Assembly: GCF_000264995.1 (NCBI RefSeq)
Contig: NW_006767435.1
Location: 2,377,872-2,441,871 of the forward strand
Length of the DNA: 64,000 nt
Source of the DNA: Punctularia strigosozonata HHB-11173 SS5
Lineage: Eukaryota > Basidiomycota > Agaricomycetes > Corticiales > Punctulariaceae
Reading direction: 5' to 3'
Translations under genes and position numbers: made by a program
Part shown: piece by piece, positions 23,639 through 34,019 of the stretch
Layout of the letters: each line of letters opens with the position of its first letter
Numbering within the stretch: the stretch's first letter is position 1
The notes under the pieces: generated by a model
The model's input: the letters and a program-made list of their open reading frames with translations, nothing else
What the model was told of the DNA's origin: nothing
Databases searched by the model: none

Positions 23639-24359
23639 CGCTCAGCGGCCGTGAAGGAGCTGGAACGCAAGGTTATTGTGCGTGTTGATCCAGGACAAGC
23701 CCGTCCGCCACCGTCCGCCGCGTTGCAGGAAGGCAATGCTGCCTGATTTGGGCCACATCCGGACGAAAGCTGGATAGATATGCCTTATCGGGAAGGAAGT
23801 GGCTGTGCCAAGGCCCGCGACGAAGCGCTCATCATCGTCGGCGGCGACGGCGACCGGGGGCCCGCAGCTGTGCCGGCCCCTTTCGCTCCGCCCAGGCGGG
23901 CCTCGCGTGGGCCGCGTGTTCAGCAGCATCGATATGATTGTGCCCTGCGCGAGAAATGCATGGACACCGTGACCACCTCGCTCGCCGCGGACAACGACGA
24001 GTAGAGGGGCGTACACGTCGAGCACGATAGCAATCGTCGTCGGAACGACGTGACACAGGTGCCAGCCAAGGTTTCTGATGGGTGCACGCCATGAGAACAA
24101 ACTCGGGAGTGGCACAGGCCACGCGATGAGTCCGCAAACGCCCAGAACGGCGTTCGTCATGGCGAAGGGACTGCCCGGCGTCGGCCGCGATGTTGTCGGC
24201 CACAGTTTCGCACGGCGCGTGCCCGTCGTGGGTCACGGCGTGCAACGCCTCTTCTGCCCTCTCCCTTTGTCGTACCCCCCGGTCCCTCCCCTACTCGTGC
24301 TTTCCCCCATCCCGCCCGCGCCGCCCATCACATCCCGCCACCAGCGCTTATCATAGCCC
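23639..24359. promoter_or_regulatory. Divergent promoter region of TFB4 and CHD1
   Basis: 720 bp between two ATGs pointing apart. Open frames inside it (for example minus 23642-24160) look like chance products of GC-rich DNA. It likely carries promoters for both transcription-related genes. Confidence 0.5.
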
Positions 24360-27300
24360 ATGCTCGCCGTCGGACAGTACGGCCATCCCATCCAGTCGTC
24401 GGGCAGCATGGATGTCGACCATGCCAATGATTCCGACGACAATATGCACATCGACGACACAGACAGCGACGACAACAGAGACGCCGACGCCGACGGCGAG
24501 TATGTCGACGACGACGAACCAGCGCCGGCGTTGAGCGTCCCACCTGTGCCACACCGACGGTCTTCGCCGGTATGTTCTGCCACGATCACTCGCATATACT
24601 TGAAGCTGATAGTCATGGTCAGGAGGAAGAGGTAATGGACACACGTTCGGTGTGGCGGGTGGGATGGCTGACTCCCTGCTCTAGCGATACTACAGCTCTG
24701 CCAGCTTCGATGAAGACTCCGATGACGGCTCCTATGCAGACGAGGAATATGGCGAGAAGAAGAGCAAGAAGGCTCCGAAGAAGAAGAAGACGCCTGCTGC
24801 GACGACACAGACCAGACCCAAGCGTACGCTCTTCACCTCTGCACCTCGTCGCGCCTTCCTGATCCTACGAGCGGCTCTAGCTGCTGCACGGCACATCGCC
24901 GACTCCGACTCAGATTCAGACTACGGCGCAAGGTCTCATAAGAAGAAGAAACATCGTCCTCACCCGGGCGAGGAGCTCCGTATATCCTCTCGTGGCGTGA
25001 AAATACCCAACTACGTTGACGATGTCCAGGATTTCGAGCAATTTGATGAGGATGAACAATACGTCGCCGACGCGAAAGCGTACGCAGAAGCCAACGCCCC
25101 TACAAAGGAAGAAGATGAGATCGAGGCCGTGTTCGGTCACTCCCGGGATGAGGGTCGAGAGAATGACCCTGAAGATCTATGGTATGAGAATATCGTGAGT
25201 GTTACGTTCTCGATTTCGTAGGCATTTGAACGTCCTGGCCGCTTGACATTCCTATGGCTTTTCCCCCGTCTCGTCATTTACTTTTGAAGGCTCGTTCTCA
25301 CCGACTATGTCTTCGATAGCGTTATCATATAAAGTGGAAGAATTTCTCCCACCTTCACAACACGGACGAGACATACGAGTTCCTCAAACGGTTCAAAGGC
25401 CTTAAGCGTGTGGACAACTATATCAAGAACTATAAGTTGTACCAGGCGCGGCTAGCTCAGCCTGGCCTCACTCGCGAGGATACAGAGGCCATCACCATCG
25501 ATCGTGAACGGGAAAAAGAGGAGCTCGAAACCTACAAGACCGTTGAACGCATCGTCGCTCAGCGCGAATCCGTTCAAGGCACCGTCGAGTACTTCTGCAA
25601 GTGGTGTGGCCTCAACTATGAGCATTGCACCTGGGAAGACGCCGACGAGATTCGTCGGTTGGCAAGGCCGCAAATCGAGGCGTACAGACGACGTGAAGCT
25701 GAGGGCAAGTTTCCATACAAGAGCGTGATCTATCCCAAGAACGGGCGACCTTCCTTTACGAAGATCACAGAAGACCCGGAGTACCTGAGCGCGACAGGCG
25801 GCAAGCTGAAGGACTTCCAGCTTACTGGCCTCAACTGGCTGGCATACCTCTGGAGCAAGGGCGAAAACGGCATCTTGGCAGATGAGATGGGCCTCGGGAA
25901 GGTAATTGTACTGCTTCTGGATATGAAAGGGAGCTGACGCTACCTGGCATGCCAGACTGTCCAAACGGTGTCATTCATCTCGTACCTTTTCCACGAGATG
26001 CAGCAATACGGTCCCTTCCTCGTCATTGTCCCGCTGTCGACCATTACCGCGTGGCAATCCCAATTCGCGACGTGGGCGCCGGACATCAATGTTATCACCT
26101 ACATTGGGACCGCCGCAGCCCGGGACGTGATCAGGACCTACGAGTTCGGACCATCGAACAAGAAACTGAAGATGAACGTGCTGTTGACCACGTACGAGCT
26201 CACTCTCCGAGACTCAAAGGAGCTAGGAGAGATCAAATGGCAGATGCTCGCAGTCGATGAGGTGCGCGAGGGCGGCATATACCTATGACCATGCTGACGC
26301 GCGTCATTCAAGGCGCACCGTTTGAAAAACTCGGAAAGCCAGCTGTACGAGGCACTGCGGTCCTTCTCCGCTGCTTCGAAGCTGCTCATCACTGGCACGC
26401 CCCTGCAAAACAACGTGAAAGGTGCGTTGCGCGATTCGGGACGGCATTTGCCACCGTTTTAATATGCTCTACCCACAATAACTTTCGCAGAGCTGTTGTC
26501 CTTGATGCACTTCCTCATGCCCGAGAAGTTCGCGCTCACGAACGAGTTTGACCTCACGGACGTGGACCATGAGGAGAAGATCAAGGATCTCCACAAACAA
26601 CTCGAGTCTCTGATGTTGCGCAGGCTGAAACGCGACGTCCTTACCTCCCTTCCGACGAAGAGCGAACGCATCCTCCGCGTGGAAATGTCGGCGTTGCAGA
26701 CCCAGTTCTACAAAAACATATTGACCAAAGTAAGATCTGCACGGAGTCGCTCCCGCCCCGAGAGCTAACGTGGCTGTGCAGAACTTCCAAGGGTTGATGA
26801 AGAGCGCACACGGCAACAGCCAGATCAGCCTGCTCAACATCGGTGTGTCCTTCTAGTAGGAGCGTCTTTGTTACATTGAAACGAATCTCCTGTGCTAGCT
26901 GTGGAGCTTAAGAAAGCGGCTAACCACCCCTTCCTTTTCGACGGCGTTGAAGGGAAGACTGAGAATGCAGAAGAGACGCTCAAGGGCTTGGTCATGAGCA
27001 GCGGCAAGATGGTCTTGCTCGACAAGCTGCTCGCGCGCCTTCGCCAGGACGGGCATCGCGTGCTCATCTTCAGCCAGATGGTTCGCATGCTCGACATTCT
27101 CAGCGATTACATGTCTCTCCGCGGCTATCTGCACCAACGCCTCGACGGTATGGTAGCCTCGGAGGCGCGTAAGAAGTCGATCGCGCACTTCAATGCTCCG
27201 AATTCACCCGACTTCGCCTTCCTCTTGTCGACCCGCGCTGGCGGACTCGGCATCAACCTGGAGACTGCGGACACGGTCATCATCTTCGACGTGAGCTTTT

Positions 27301-29622
27301 CATTCCGCGTTATAGCGTGTCCTCCGGGCAACAGTACACGAGGCTCACGGCACTGCTGCAGAGCGACTGGAATCCGCAGAATGACCTGCAGGCGATGGCA
27401 CGTGCACACCGTATCGGCCAGAAGTCGCATGTTAGTGTGTATCGGTTCGTGAGCAAGGACACGATGGAAGAGGATGTCCTGGAACGCGCGAAGAAGAAGA
27501 TGGTGTTGGAGTATGCGAGTAAGTCGCGTTTCGTGGCGCCACCTCCCCCTTTGGCCCGGTGCTGACCGATGGCTGCAGTCATCAACCAGATGGACACCAC
27601 CCAGGCTCATCTTAGCTCCAAGGCGAACGCAAAGGACATGTCCAGCAAAGATAATCTGAGCAAAGACGAACTGACTGCGGTCCTGAAGTACGGTGCCCAG
27701 AAGATGTAGGTTCCCCAACTTCCATCCCCGTCCTTTCCCTGATCGTCCACCAGGTTTGAAAAAGACGACGTAGCACAGAATCAGAAGCTTGACGAGATGG
27801 ACCTCGACGATATCCTCAACCGAGCCGAGGACCACGAGACACTAGCTCAGGCTGGAGAAGGCGGCGCGTCGCTTGGTGGAGAGGGCTTCCTCGCCACCTT
27901 CGCTGCTGTCAGCGATGTCAAAGCCGACATGAGCTGGGAGGATATCATCCCTCTCGATGAGCGCCAGAAGTTCGAGAGGGAGGAGAACGACAGAAAGGCG
28001 GAGGAACTGGCCGCGCAAGAGACTACCCGGAAGCGAACGACGCAGCCCGTTTCTTACGAAGGCATGGACGTTGACCAGAAATCTTCGTCCTCGACGGCGA
28101 AGAAGCCGAAGGCTGCGCCTCAGCGCAAGAGCGCCAGCCAGAAGGCGATGGAGCTGAAAGAGAGAGATCTGCGTGTGCTCATCCGTAGCTTGCAGCGATG
28201 GGGTGACATCCGGTTGCGCTACGATGTGATTGTGAGTACGCTACCGCTTGCTCTTGATCGCCGAAACTCAAGCCCCTTCAGGTCACCGAGGCTAAACTGC
28301 AGGATAAGAACAAGGGCATGATCCTGGACGTGACGGATGAGATCATCGACATATGTACCCAAGCCGTTGACGAGAACGAGGCGCAGAAACGCGCCAAGAT
28401 CGAGGCAGGAGAAACCCTTACAAACGCTCAGAAGAGCAAAGCCGTCCTCGTCACCTATCGCAACGTCGGCAACATCAACGCCGAGACGGTGGTCTCCCGT
28501 AATCGAGATTTGAAAGTCCTCTACCACCATCTACATAGCCTCGGCGACGACATTTACAACTGGTCGATTCCGATCGAAAACATCCGACCGACTCTTAACT
28601 GGTCGGGACGTTGGGGCCCTCAGGAAGACTCCATGTTGCTCGTCGGTGCTTTCATCCACGGATTCGGCAACTGGGAGGCCATGCAGAAGGATCCCCGCCT
28701 TGGACTCGACGGGAAGTTCTTCCTTGAGGAGGGCAAAAAAGGCGACGACTCTGCGACGAAACCTATTCCCAACGCCATTCATCTCGTGCGGCGGGGCGAC
28801 TACCTACTTGGCCTTCTTCGAGAACACGACGAGAAAATACGGTCGTACGAGAATTCGTTAAGGAACAGGTCGCTGCCGCGAGCATCCGTTTCGCCTCCAC
28901 CGTCTGCCCATGGTTCAGTGTCGCAAGGTCTCAAGCGACGTGCTGAGAGTGAAGCAGTAGCATCCGTCGAGGACAACGGTCCGCGAAAGCGGAAGCGGAG
29001 ACCAACGCCCACGTTTACTGACTCGGAATCCTCTGATGAATGGTGCGTGTCGTAGCACCCGGCGTTCGGGATGACAGTCCCTAACGATTGCCCGCAGTCC
29101 CTCCATGGATGAGTCTGCTACGAAGGAGGAGTTGCGGCCAGTGAAGAAGCAGTTGGTCGGTGTACAGTTTCATAGCCGGAAAACCGTGCTCATATCCCTG
29201 CAGAAACAACTGAAGCTTTCAGGTGGCGACATGCCTAGGGATGATAAAGTTGCGATCTTGAAGGAGTCGCTGGCAGCAATCGGGCGCCGAATAGAAGCCG
29301 TCCTGAGCAACAAGCAAGCTGCTGGTGAGGATGTGGAACGCTGGAAACGTCATCTTTGGGCGTACGTAGAGCAATTCACTTCAGTTCTGGAATCCCGCTG
29401 ACCCGTCATTTGATTAGATTCGTCACGTTGTTCTGGCCTAAGAAGGTGAAGGCAGCGAAATTAGAAGAAATCCATGCGAAGATGGTCATGAAAGAGGGAG
29501 CCGCTCGGACTACGAGCGATTCCAATGTCGCGAAGAAACCTCGCGCCAGTTCAAGCGGCAAGAGCATACCTAACGGCGCGTCGAGCTCAGCCGCCAAGAC
29601 CAATGGCAAGTCCTATCGGTGA
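24360..29622 (+). CDS. CHD1: Chromodomain helicase CHD1, chromatin remodeller
   Basis: A many-exon gene of roughly 1,450-1,500 residues. In order: an acidic N-terminus ([20 protein letters not shown]); tandem chromodomains ([20 protein letters not shown] and [20 protein letters not shown]); the SNF2 ATPase with [24 protein letters not shown] (Walker A), [17 protein letters not shown] (DEAH, split by an intron after DE), GTPLQNN, and the helicase lobe [17 protein letters not shown] and ARAHRIGQ. After the ATPase come a SANT/SLIDE-like region ([20 protein letters not shown]) and the C-terminal CHD1 helical bundle ([40 protein letters not shown]). CHD1 spaces nucleosomes over transcribed genes. 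The frame is open throughout with standard splice sites; a 9-nt exon (24623-24631) may lie near the start. Confidence 0.95.
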
Positions 29623-30186
29623 TACGCGGACTCTCGCTATGATTCCTCCTTTATGCGCGCTTCGCTGCGTTCTCCATTAACGTTCGTGTAGGAAGTTTTG
29701 CCCAGTCTCCTGTCGTATTAAGCAATTGTTTCCATTACACCTCATCATATTGTATTACCAGTGTGCACGTTGTACTTTCTGTGCAGGGTTGGTTTGTGAT
29801 ATTTGCGTGCATCGGACTGTCTGAGGGAGATCGGTGAGAAATAAAGTACATAAACGCGAACGGTCCACGTACCTGATATATCCTTTTGGGCTTACAGGGA
29901 GTATCATTGCAGCCGTTGATGGGGCCTCCTCGTAAAGTAGCCGACCGGCCAGCAGTGCCAGCTCTGGCCCACTCTGATCCTAGTCCAATGGCAGTCCTCG
30001 GCGTCTTTTGTGACGATATGCTTCTTTTCACTCGAACGAGCGGCGAGCGCCCGCGACAATCGCCTTGTCCTGCCAGGTGCCCTGCATATGATGCGATAGC
30101 AAGTTTAGGTCCATATAAATCGACCACGTACATGTACCCTGCCAAGCCCGCGCCCTGGGGCGCCGCACGAAACATCCACTTCCGCC
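29623..30186. other. Intergenic region
   Basis: About 560 bp between CHD1 and the F-box-like gene. No gene recognised. Confidence 0.4.
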
Positions 30187-31359
30187 ATGAACGACCTTCC
30201 GAACGAGCTATGGAACACCATCTTCGCGACAGCCTGCCTCGATGATGGATCTACAGGTCGTTCACTGTCTGCGGTAACGAAGACGGTTCGAGAGGCAACC
30301 GCTGGCGTCAAACTGGGCTCGGTTGCCCTCACCGGCGAGACGCAGGTCACGAAATTTCGGAACCTCCTTTTGCGCACAGAGACGTGCCGCAGGAAGATTC
30401 AGCATCTCTTTCTTTGCGTAGAGAACGCGCATGGACACAGTCCATGGACGGAGAGCCGGCAGGAGATACGCGAGTTGGAGGGCGAGCTCTTCTTGACTCC
30501 ATGCGATGACCAACACGGACCGGGCTCGAAAGAGGACATACGTCGACGACTGAGAGCGCTATCCGCGCCCTTGGCTGACCGGAAGGCCGTCGTCACAGAC
30601 TCGGTCGCCAGCATCATGTTGGCATCTGCACCTACGGTGGAACACATGACGATCCTGTCCCGCAACCTGGATCTTACGGCGTTTCACGCACATTTCAAGC
30701 GGCTCGTGGAGCTAACAGTGCAATACGACGCGTTCGTTCGACGCGATCCCGCCACGAGCAAACTGGTATACGTCCAGACGCAACCAGACCTTACCCTACC
30801 CACCGTTCGACACCTCCATCTGATCAACGACTCTCACGAAGGCTTTTCGCGAGTGTTCTCGCTCGTCAACTCGTGGTTCCCCTCCTTACTCCACCTTCGG
30901 CTTTCGGGAGTTGGGATATCCGATCTGGTCCCTGCAGCATTGCGCATATACTTGGACGTCCCGATAGATGACGTCGATCACGACCGTTCGTTGACCATGA
31001 AGGAGAAAGACCGACTGCGAGGTGGAATATACTGGGCGGGATACCTTCGTTTAGATCCCGACTCACACTTGGAAGCTCTCGCTCTTCATAACCTCATGGT
31101 CGTGCTCAAGCGCATATTCCTGCAGAAGGTTCCGAACAGGATTTCGAAAGCATGGGAAGCTCAAGGAACAATCTCCGCCGTTTTGCAATGGCTCGTGACC
31201 CGCGATAAGCAAGCTAGACTGGTGGTTATCAATCCGCATGAGCATTCCACCCCCGTTCAACTCGCGAAGGAGATCTGGTTGGGCGAAACAGCTGGGCGAG
31301 AGCGCTGGTGGGATGAGGTAGTGATGGAAAGCAGCCAACCACGTCCCCGGCACCCTTGA
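30187..31359 (+). CDS. F-box-like protein
   Basis: Single-exon gene of 390 residues. The first 50 residues (MNDLPNELWNTIFATACLDD, then GRSLSAVTKTVREATAGVKL) fit an F-box-like motif, the Skp1-binding module of SCF ubiquitin ligases: LPxELWxxI, then a Leu/Val-rich helix. The rest resembles the leucine-rich-type C-terminal half of mushroom F-box proteins: PTVRHLHLINDSHEGFSRVF and PSLLHLRLSGVGISDLVPAAL are repeat-like. Such genes form large, fast-evolving families in Agaricomycetes, and the substrate is unknown. The start at 30187 follows a short upstream region and has no competing upstream ATG in frame. Confidence 0.75.
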   Translation: MNDLPNELWNTIFATACLDDGSTGRSLSAVTKTVREATAGVKLGSVALTGETQVTKFRNLLLRTETCRRKIQHLFLCVENAHGHSPWTESRQEIRELEGELFLTPCDDQHGPGSKEDIRRRLRALSAPLADRKAVVTDSVASIMLASAPTVEHMTILSRNLDLTAFHAHFKRLVELTVQYDAFVRRDPATSKLVYVQTQPDLTLPTVRHLHLINDSHEGFSRVFSLVNSWFPSLLHLRLSGVGISDLVPAALRIYLDVPIDDVDHDRSLTMKEKDRLRGGIYWAGYLRLDPDSHLEALALHNLMVVLKRIFLQKVPNRISKAWEAQGTISAVLQWLVTRDKQARLVVINPHEHSTPVQLAKEIWLGETAGRERWWDEVVMESSQPRPRHP

Positions 31360-32176
31360 AGACGATAGAAACGTACGTATCTGGTCACCACAGACGTGCG
31401 CGATTCCTGACCATCAAATCAGAGTCTGCTCTCCGGGAGATCGAGGCCAAAGTTGCACCTCGCGCCCGTTGTCAGCGAACGGACAGGTTTGCTCGGCTCC
31501 GGTGCTCTCAGACAGGCGAATGCCGCGGGCCTGTTGCAAGCAAGGCCCCGCTCTCGACCCTGCGCCGGCATCAGTACAGTGCAAGCGCTCGATGCCACCT
31601 TTTGACTGACGGTGGAGTTCTAATTTCGAACACAATCATATCACTCACGTTCTTGCGAGTACTATTCCAGCTTGTTAGGTATGGCTTAGAACTGGCGATG
31701 TAATTGGTTGAGTTTGTACGTATTTCAGTTGACGAATATCATGCACCTCCAGGCTCCGTAGCATGGTCAGAGGGGAAATGACTTAAAGTGGCTTTATTGA
31801 CTGAGCAGTTTCACACGTCGCGGAGGGTGTAGTATTATTATCCGGCGCGGTCCCAATACTGGCCTCAACGGTTCCCGTCGGCTCGTGTAGAGCTAACACA
31901 CCGCCTCAACGATTCCCGTCGGCTCGTGTAGAGCTAACACACCGCCTCAGCCAACGTGTGCGTTACAGTACATGACGATCTATCCTATGGTAAGATCCGC
32001 CGGACGGCCGTGCCTGGCTGGGCTGCTGCCGCCGTCGGTGGCGAGCACGCGCAGCGCTGTCAGGCTTCATGCTCGGCTAGAATCATATCCTTGGAAAAGG
32101 CTTGGGATGGCGGCCCATCATTCCTTTCATTCCTTCATCTTTTCCATGCGCAAGGGGTCTTCCCCGCCTTACGTCC
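31360..32176. other. Intergenic region with a short tandem duplication
   Basis: About 820 bp with no gene recognised. It holds the 41-bp tandem duplication listed separately. Confidence 0.4.
31862..31943. repeat. Tandem duplication, 41-bp unit, two copies
   Basis: Unit one covers 31862-31902 and unit two 31903-31943. They differ at one position I can see (ACGGTTCC versus ACGATTCC). A third partial copy (GCCTCA) starts at 31944. It is noncoding and lies upstream of the seven-TM gene. Confidence 0.9.
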
Positions 32177-33695
32177 ATGGCCACCCCCGCCCCGGACCGT
32201 CGACTAGGCATCGTGTGCACTCAGGAAGAATGGGAAGCGTCTCAGGTCCGGTTTCCGTCCATACACTGTCTCAGTGAGTATCCAATGCTTCCGCGCAGTA
32301 GGGCCTTGATCGACGTTCTCGAAAGGCCGGGGTGATACGATTGGCTTGACGGTGAGTTTGTACAATTATACGACGCGTCTCTCGCGTTGCTGAATGCGAC
32401 GTTATGATCTAGCTGCGAACAGCATGCGGATTCTTGTCGTTCATCGCCGTCCTTCTGCTCTTCTTCGTCTTAGCGGTACGCCCTTCCAGCCCCCCCCGCC
32501 CCTTCCTTCCTTCATTTCATAAGCTAAGCGCTGCCGCAGCGGAACATGATCCGACGTCTGAGATTACCGGAGCCGCCGCAAATATTCATGGTGAGGAGTC
32601 CTCTCTAAGGCCTACGAGACGTCCTGAGCTGACTTACCGCCGTCACAGATCACGTTGTTCACGTTCGATGCCATGTTGGCTTGGGGCAGAGTGGTTGATG
32701 CCAAATGGATCGGGAAGGGGAGTATAATCGTCGGAGGATTCTGTACTATGGAAGGTATTGATTGGCATCTGTCGAGCTTACCGACATGGCCTGATACTTG
32801 ATGTTCATCAAGGCGGAATAGAAACCATGGGAGAGGCCGGCGGTGCGATGACGACAATTGTACGTATAGCCCTCCTATGTCCAGCGCAAGGACTGCCTCT
32901 TATGCGCAAGACATTCACAGGTGATATCGGTGTACACGTTTCTTGCCGTATGGGCGCGTCAGAAGCTCGAGTCCAAATGGGTCGCGATGGGCATCGTGAC
33001 CATGATATACTTGTACAACGCCATCTTCTTCGCCGTGGCCGTCACCAGGAATACCAACTTCGAGGCGCCTACTCCGGCAAGTTCCATCGGTGCCTCAATT
33101 TAGCCCGGACTTGACGGTTCTATGATAGAACTGGTGCTGGATCGGACCTCGGTACAATTCAGAGCGCGTTGCCGGCGAGTATTTCTGGCTATGGCTCGCA
33201 TTAGGCGTGTCCATCGCGCTCTACATCCCCCTCTGGCTGTGGAAGCGGGGGAACATCACCATCGATGATCACAAATGGTGGTCGTTCGAGTTGCACCGGC
33301 AACGAGAGTACCGCTCGTTGCGGTCGATGGACATGCTCGCGTGAGTTGTCCATCCAACTTCGCCCGCATCACATTTCTGGACATTAACGCTCGTCCCTTG
33401 CAGATACCCCATCGTGTATTCGATATGCGTGCTTCCTCTTTCCATTACGCGCTGGATACAGTTCTATCACCCAGGACGGACACCCCCCGCCGCGCTCTCG
33501 TTTCTCTTTTCGTCGTTCTTCTCACTCAACGGCCTTTTCAACGTCATCCTCTTCCTATATACCCGCCCCGATCTCATTAGGGCACAAAGCCGTGAACGAT
33601 CAGGCGCCACCGATAGGGGTGCACCACCGTCGCCAGTATCGAGCTCTTGCGACAACTCTCTCCGGGAGATGGACGATCACGGGTACCCTCCGTGA
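32177..33695 (+). CDS. Seven-TM receptor-like protein (fungal GPCR type)
   Basis: Nine exons (32177-32273, 32326-32351, 32413-32475, 32540-32590, 32649-32754, 32813-32859, 32921-33076, 33129-33340, 33404-33695) yield 349 residues. Seven hydrophobic segments are visible: ACGFLSFIAVLLLFFVLA, ITLFTFDAMLAWGR, TTIVISVYTFLAVW, MGIVTMIYLYNAIFFAVAV, YFWLWLALGVSIALYIPLWL, YPIVYSICVLPLSITRWIQF, and ALSFLFSSFFSLNGLFNVIL. The cytosolic tail is Ser-rich. This layout fits basidiomycete GPCR-like proteins of the Git3/cAMP-receptor type, so a sensing role at the plasma membrane is likely; the ligand is unknown. Intron 7 (33077-33128) has a GC donor, since no GT allows the frame to continue. The short second exon (26 nt) is inferred from phase and is the least certain. 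Confidence 0.75.
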
Positions 33696-34019
33696 TAGCT
33701 CGGGTTAATTAATGCATGGGCGAGCCATTACAGTGTTAAAGATGTGTTGTAATGATAGTATTCTACAGTTGCTGTAATGTATACAAGGTCCACTCAGTTT
33801 TCTCTCCACTGCTCCGAAGGATATCACGAAGATGCACGATCACGAAACAGCATCGTCGATGGAATAGTATCGTCGACGGGATGGACGTGGATCAACTCCT
33901 TCTGGAGAGGAATCTCCACGTGAATTGGTTGCATGGCTCCTGGGCCTGGTTCATTGGAGAGTCGCGGATGCTCGATGAGGAGATGCAGAAAAGTCTACTG
34001 TGCGCGTGAGTTGTTATAT
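33696..34019. other. Intergenic region
   Basis: About 320 bp between convergent genes. A short frame (near 33880-34007) reads MDVDQLLLERNLHVNWLHGS but has no partner exon or family match, so I do not call it. Confidence 0.35.

Noticed and set aside
23642-24160. 172-residue minus-strand frame between TFB4 and CHD1
   Set aside because: No family match, no splice links and it occupies the shared promoter region.
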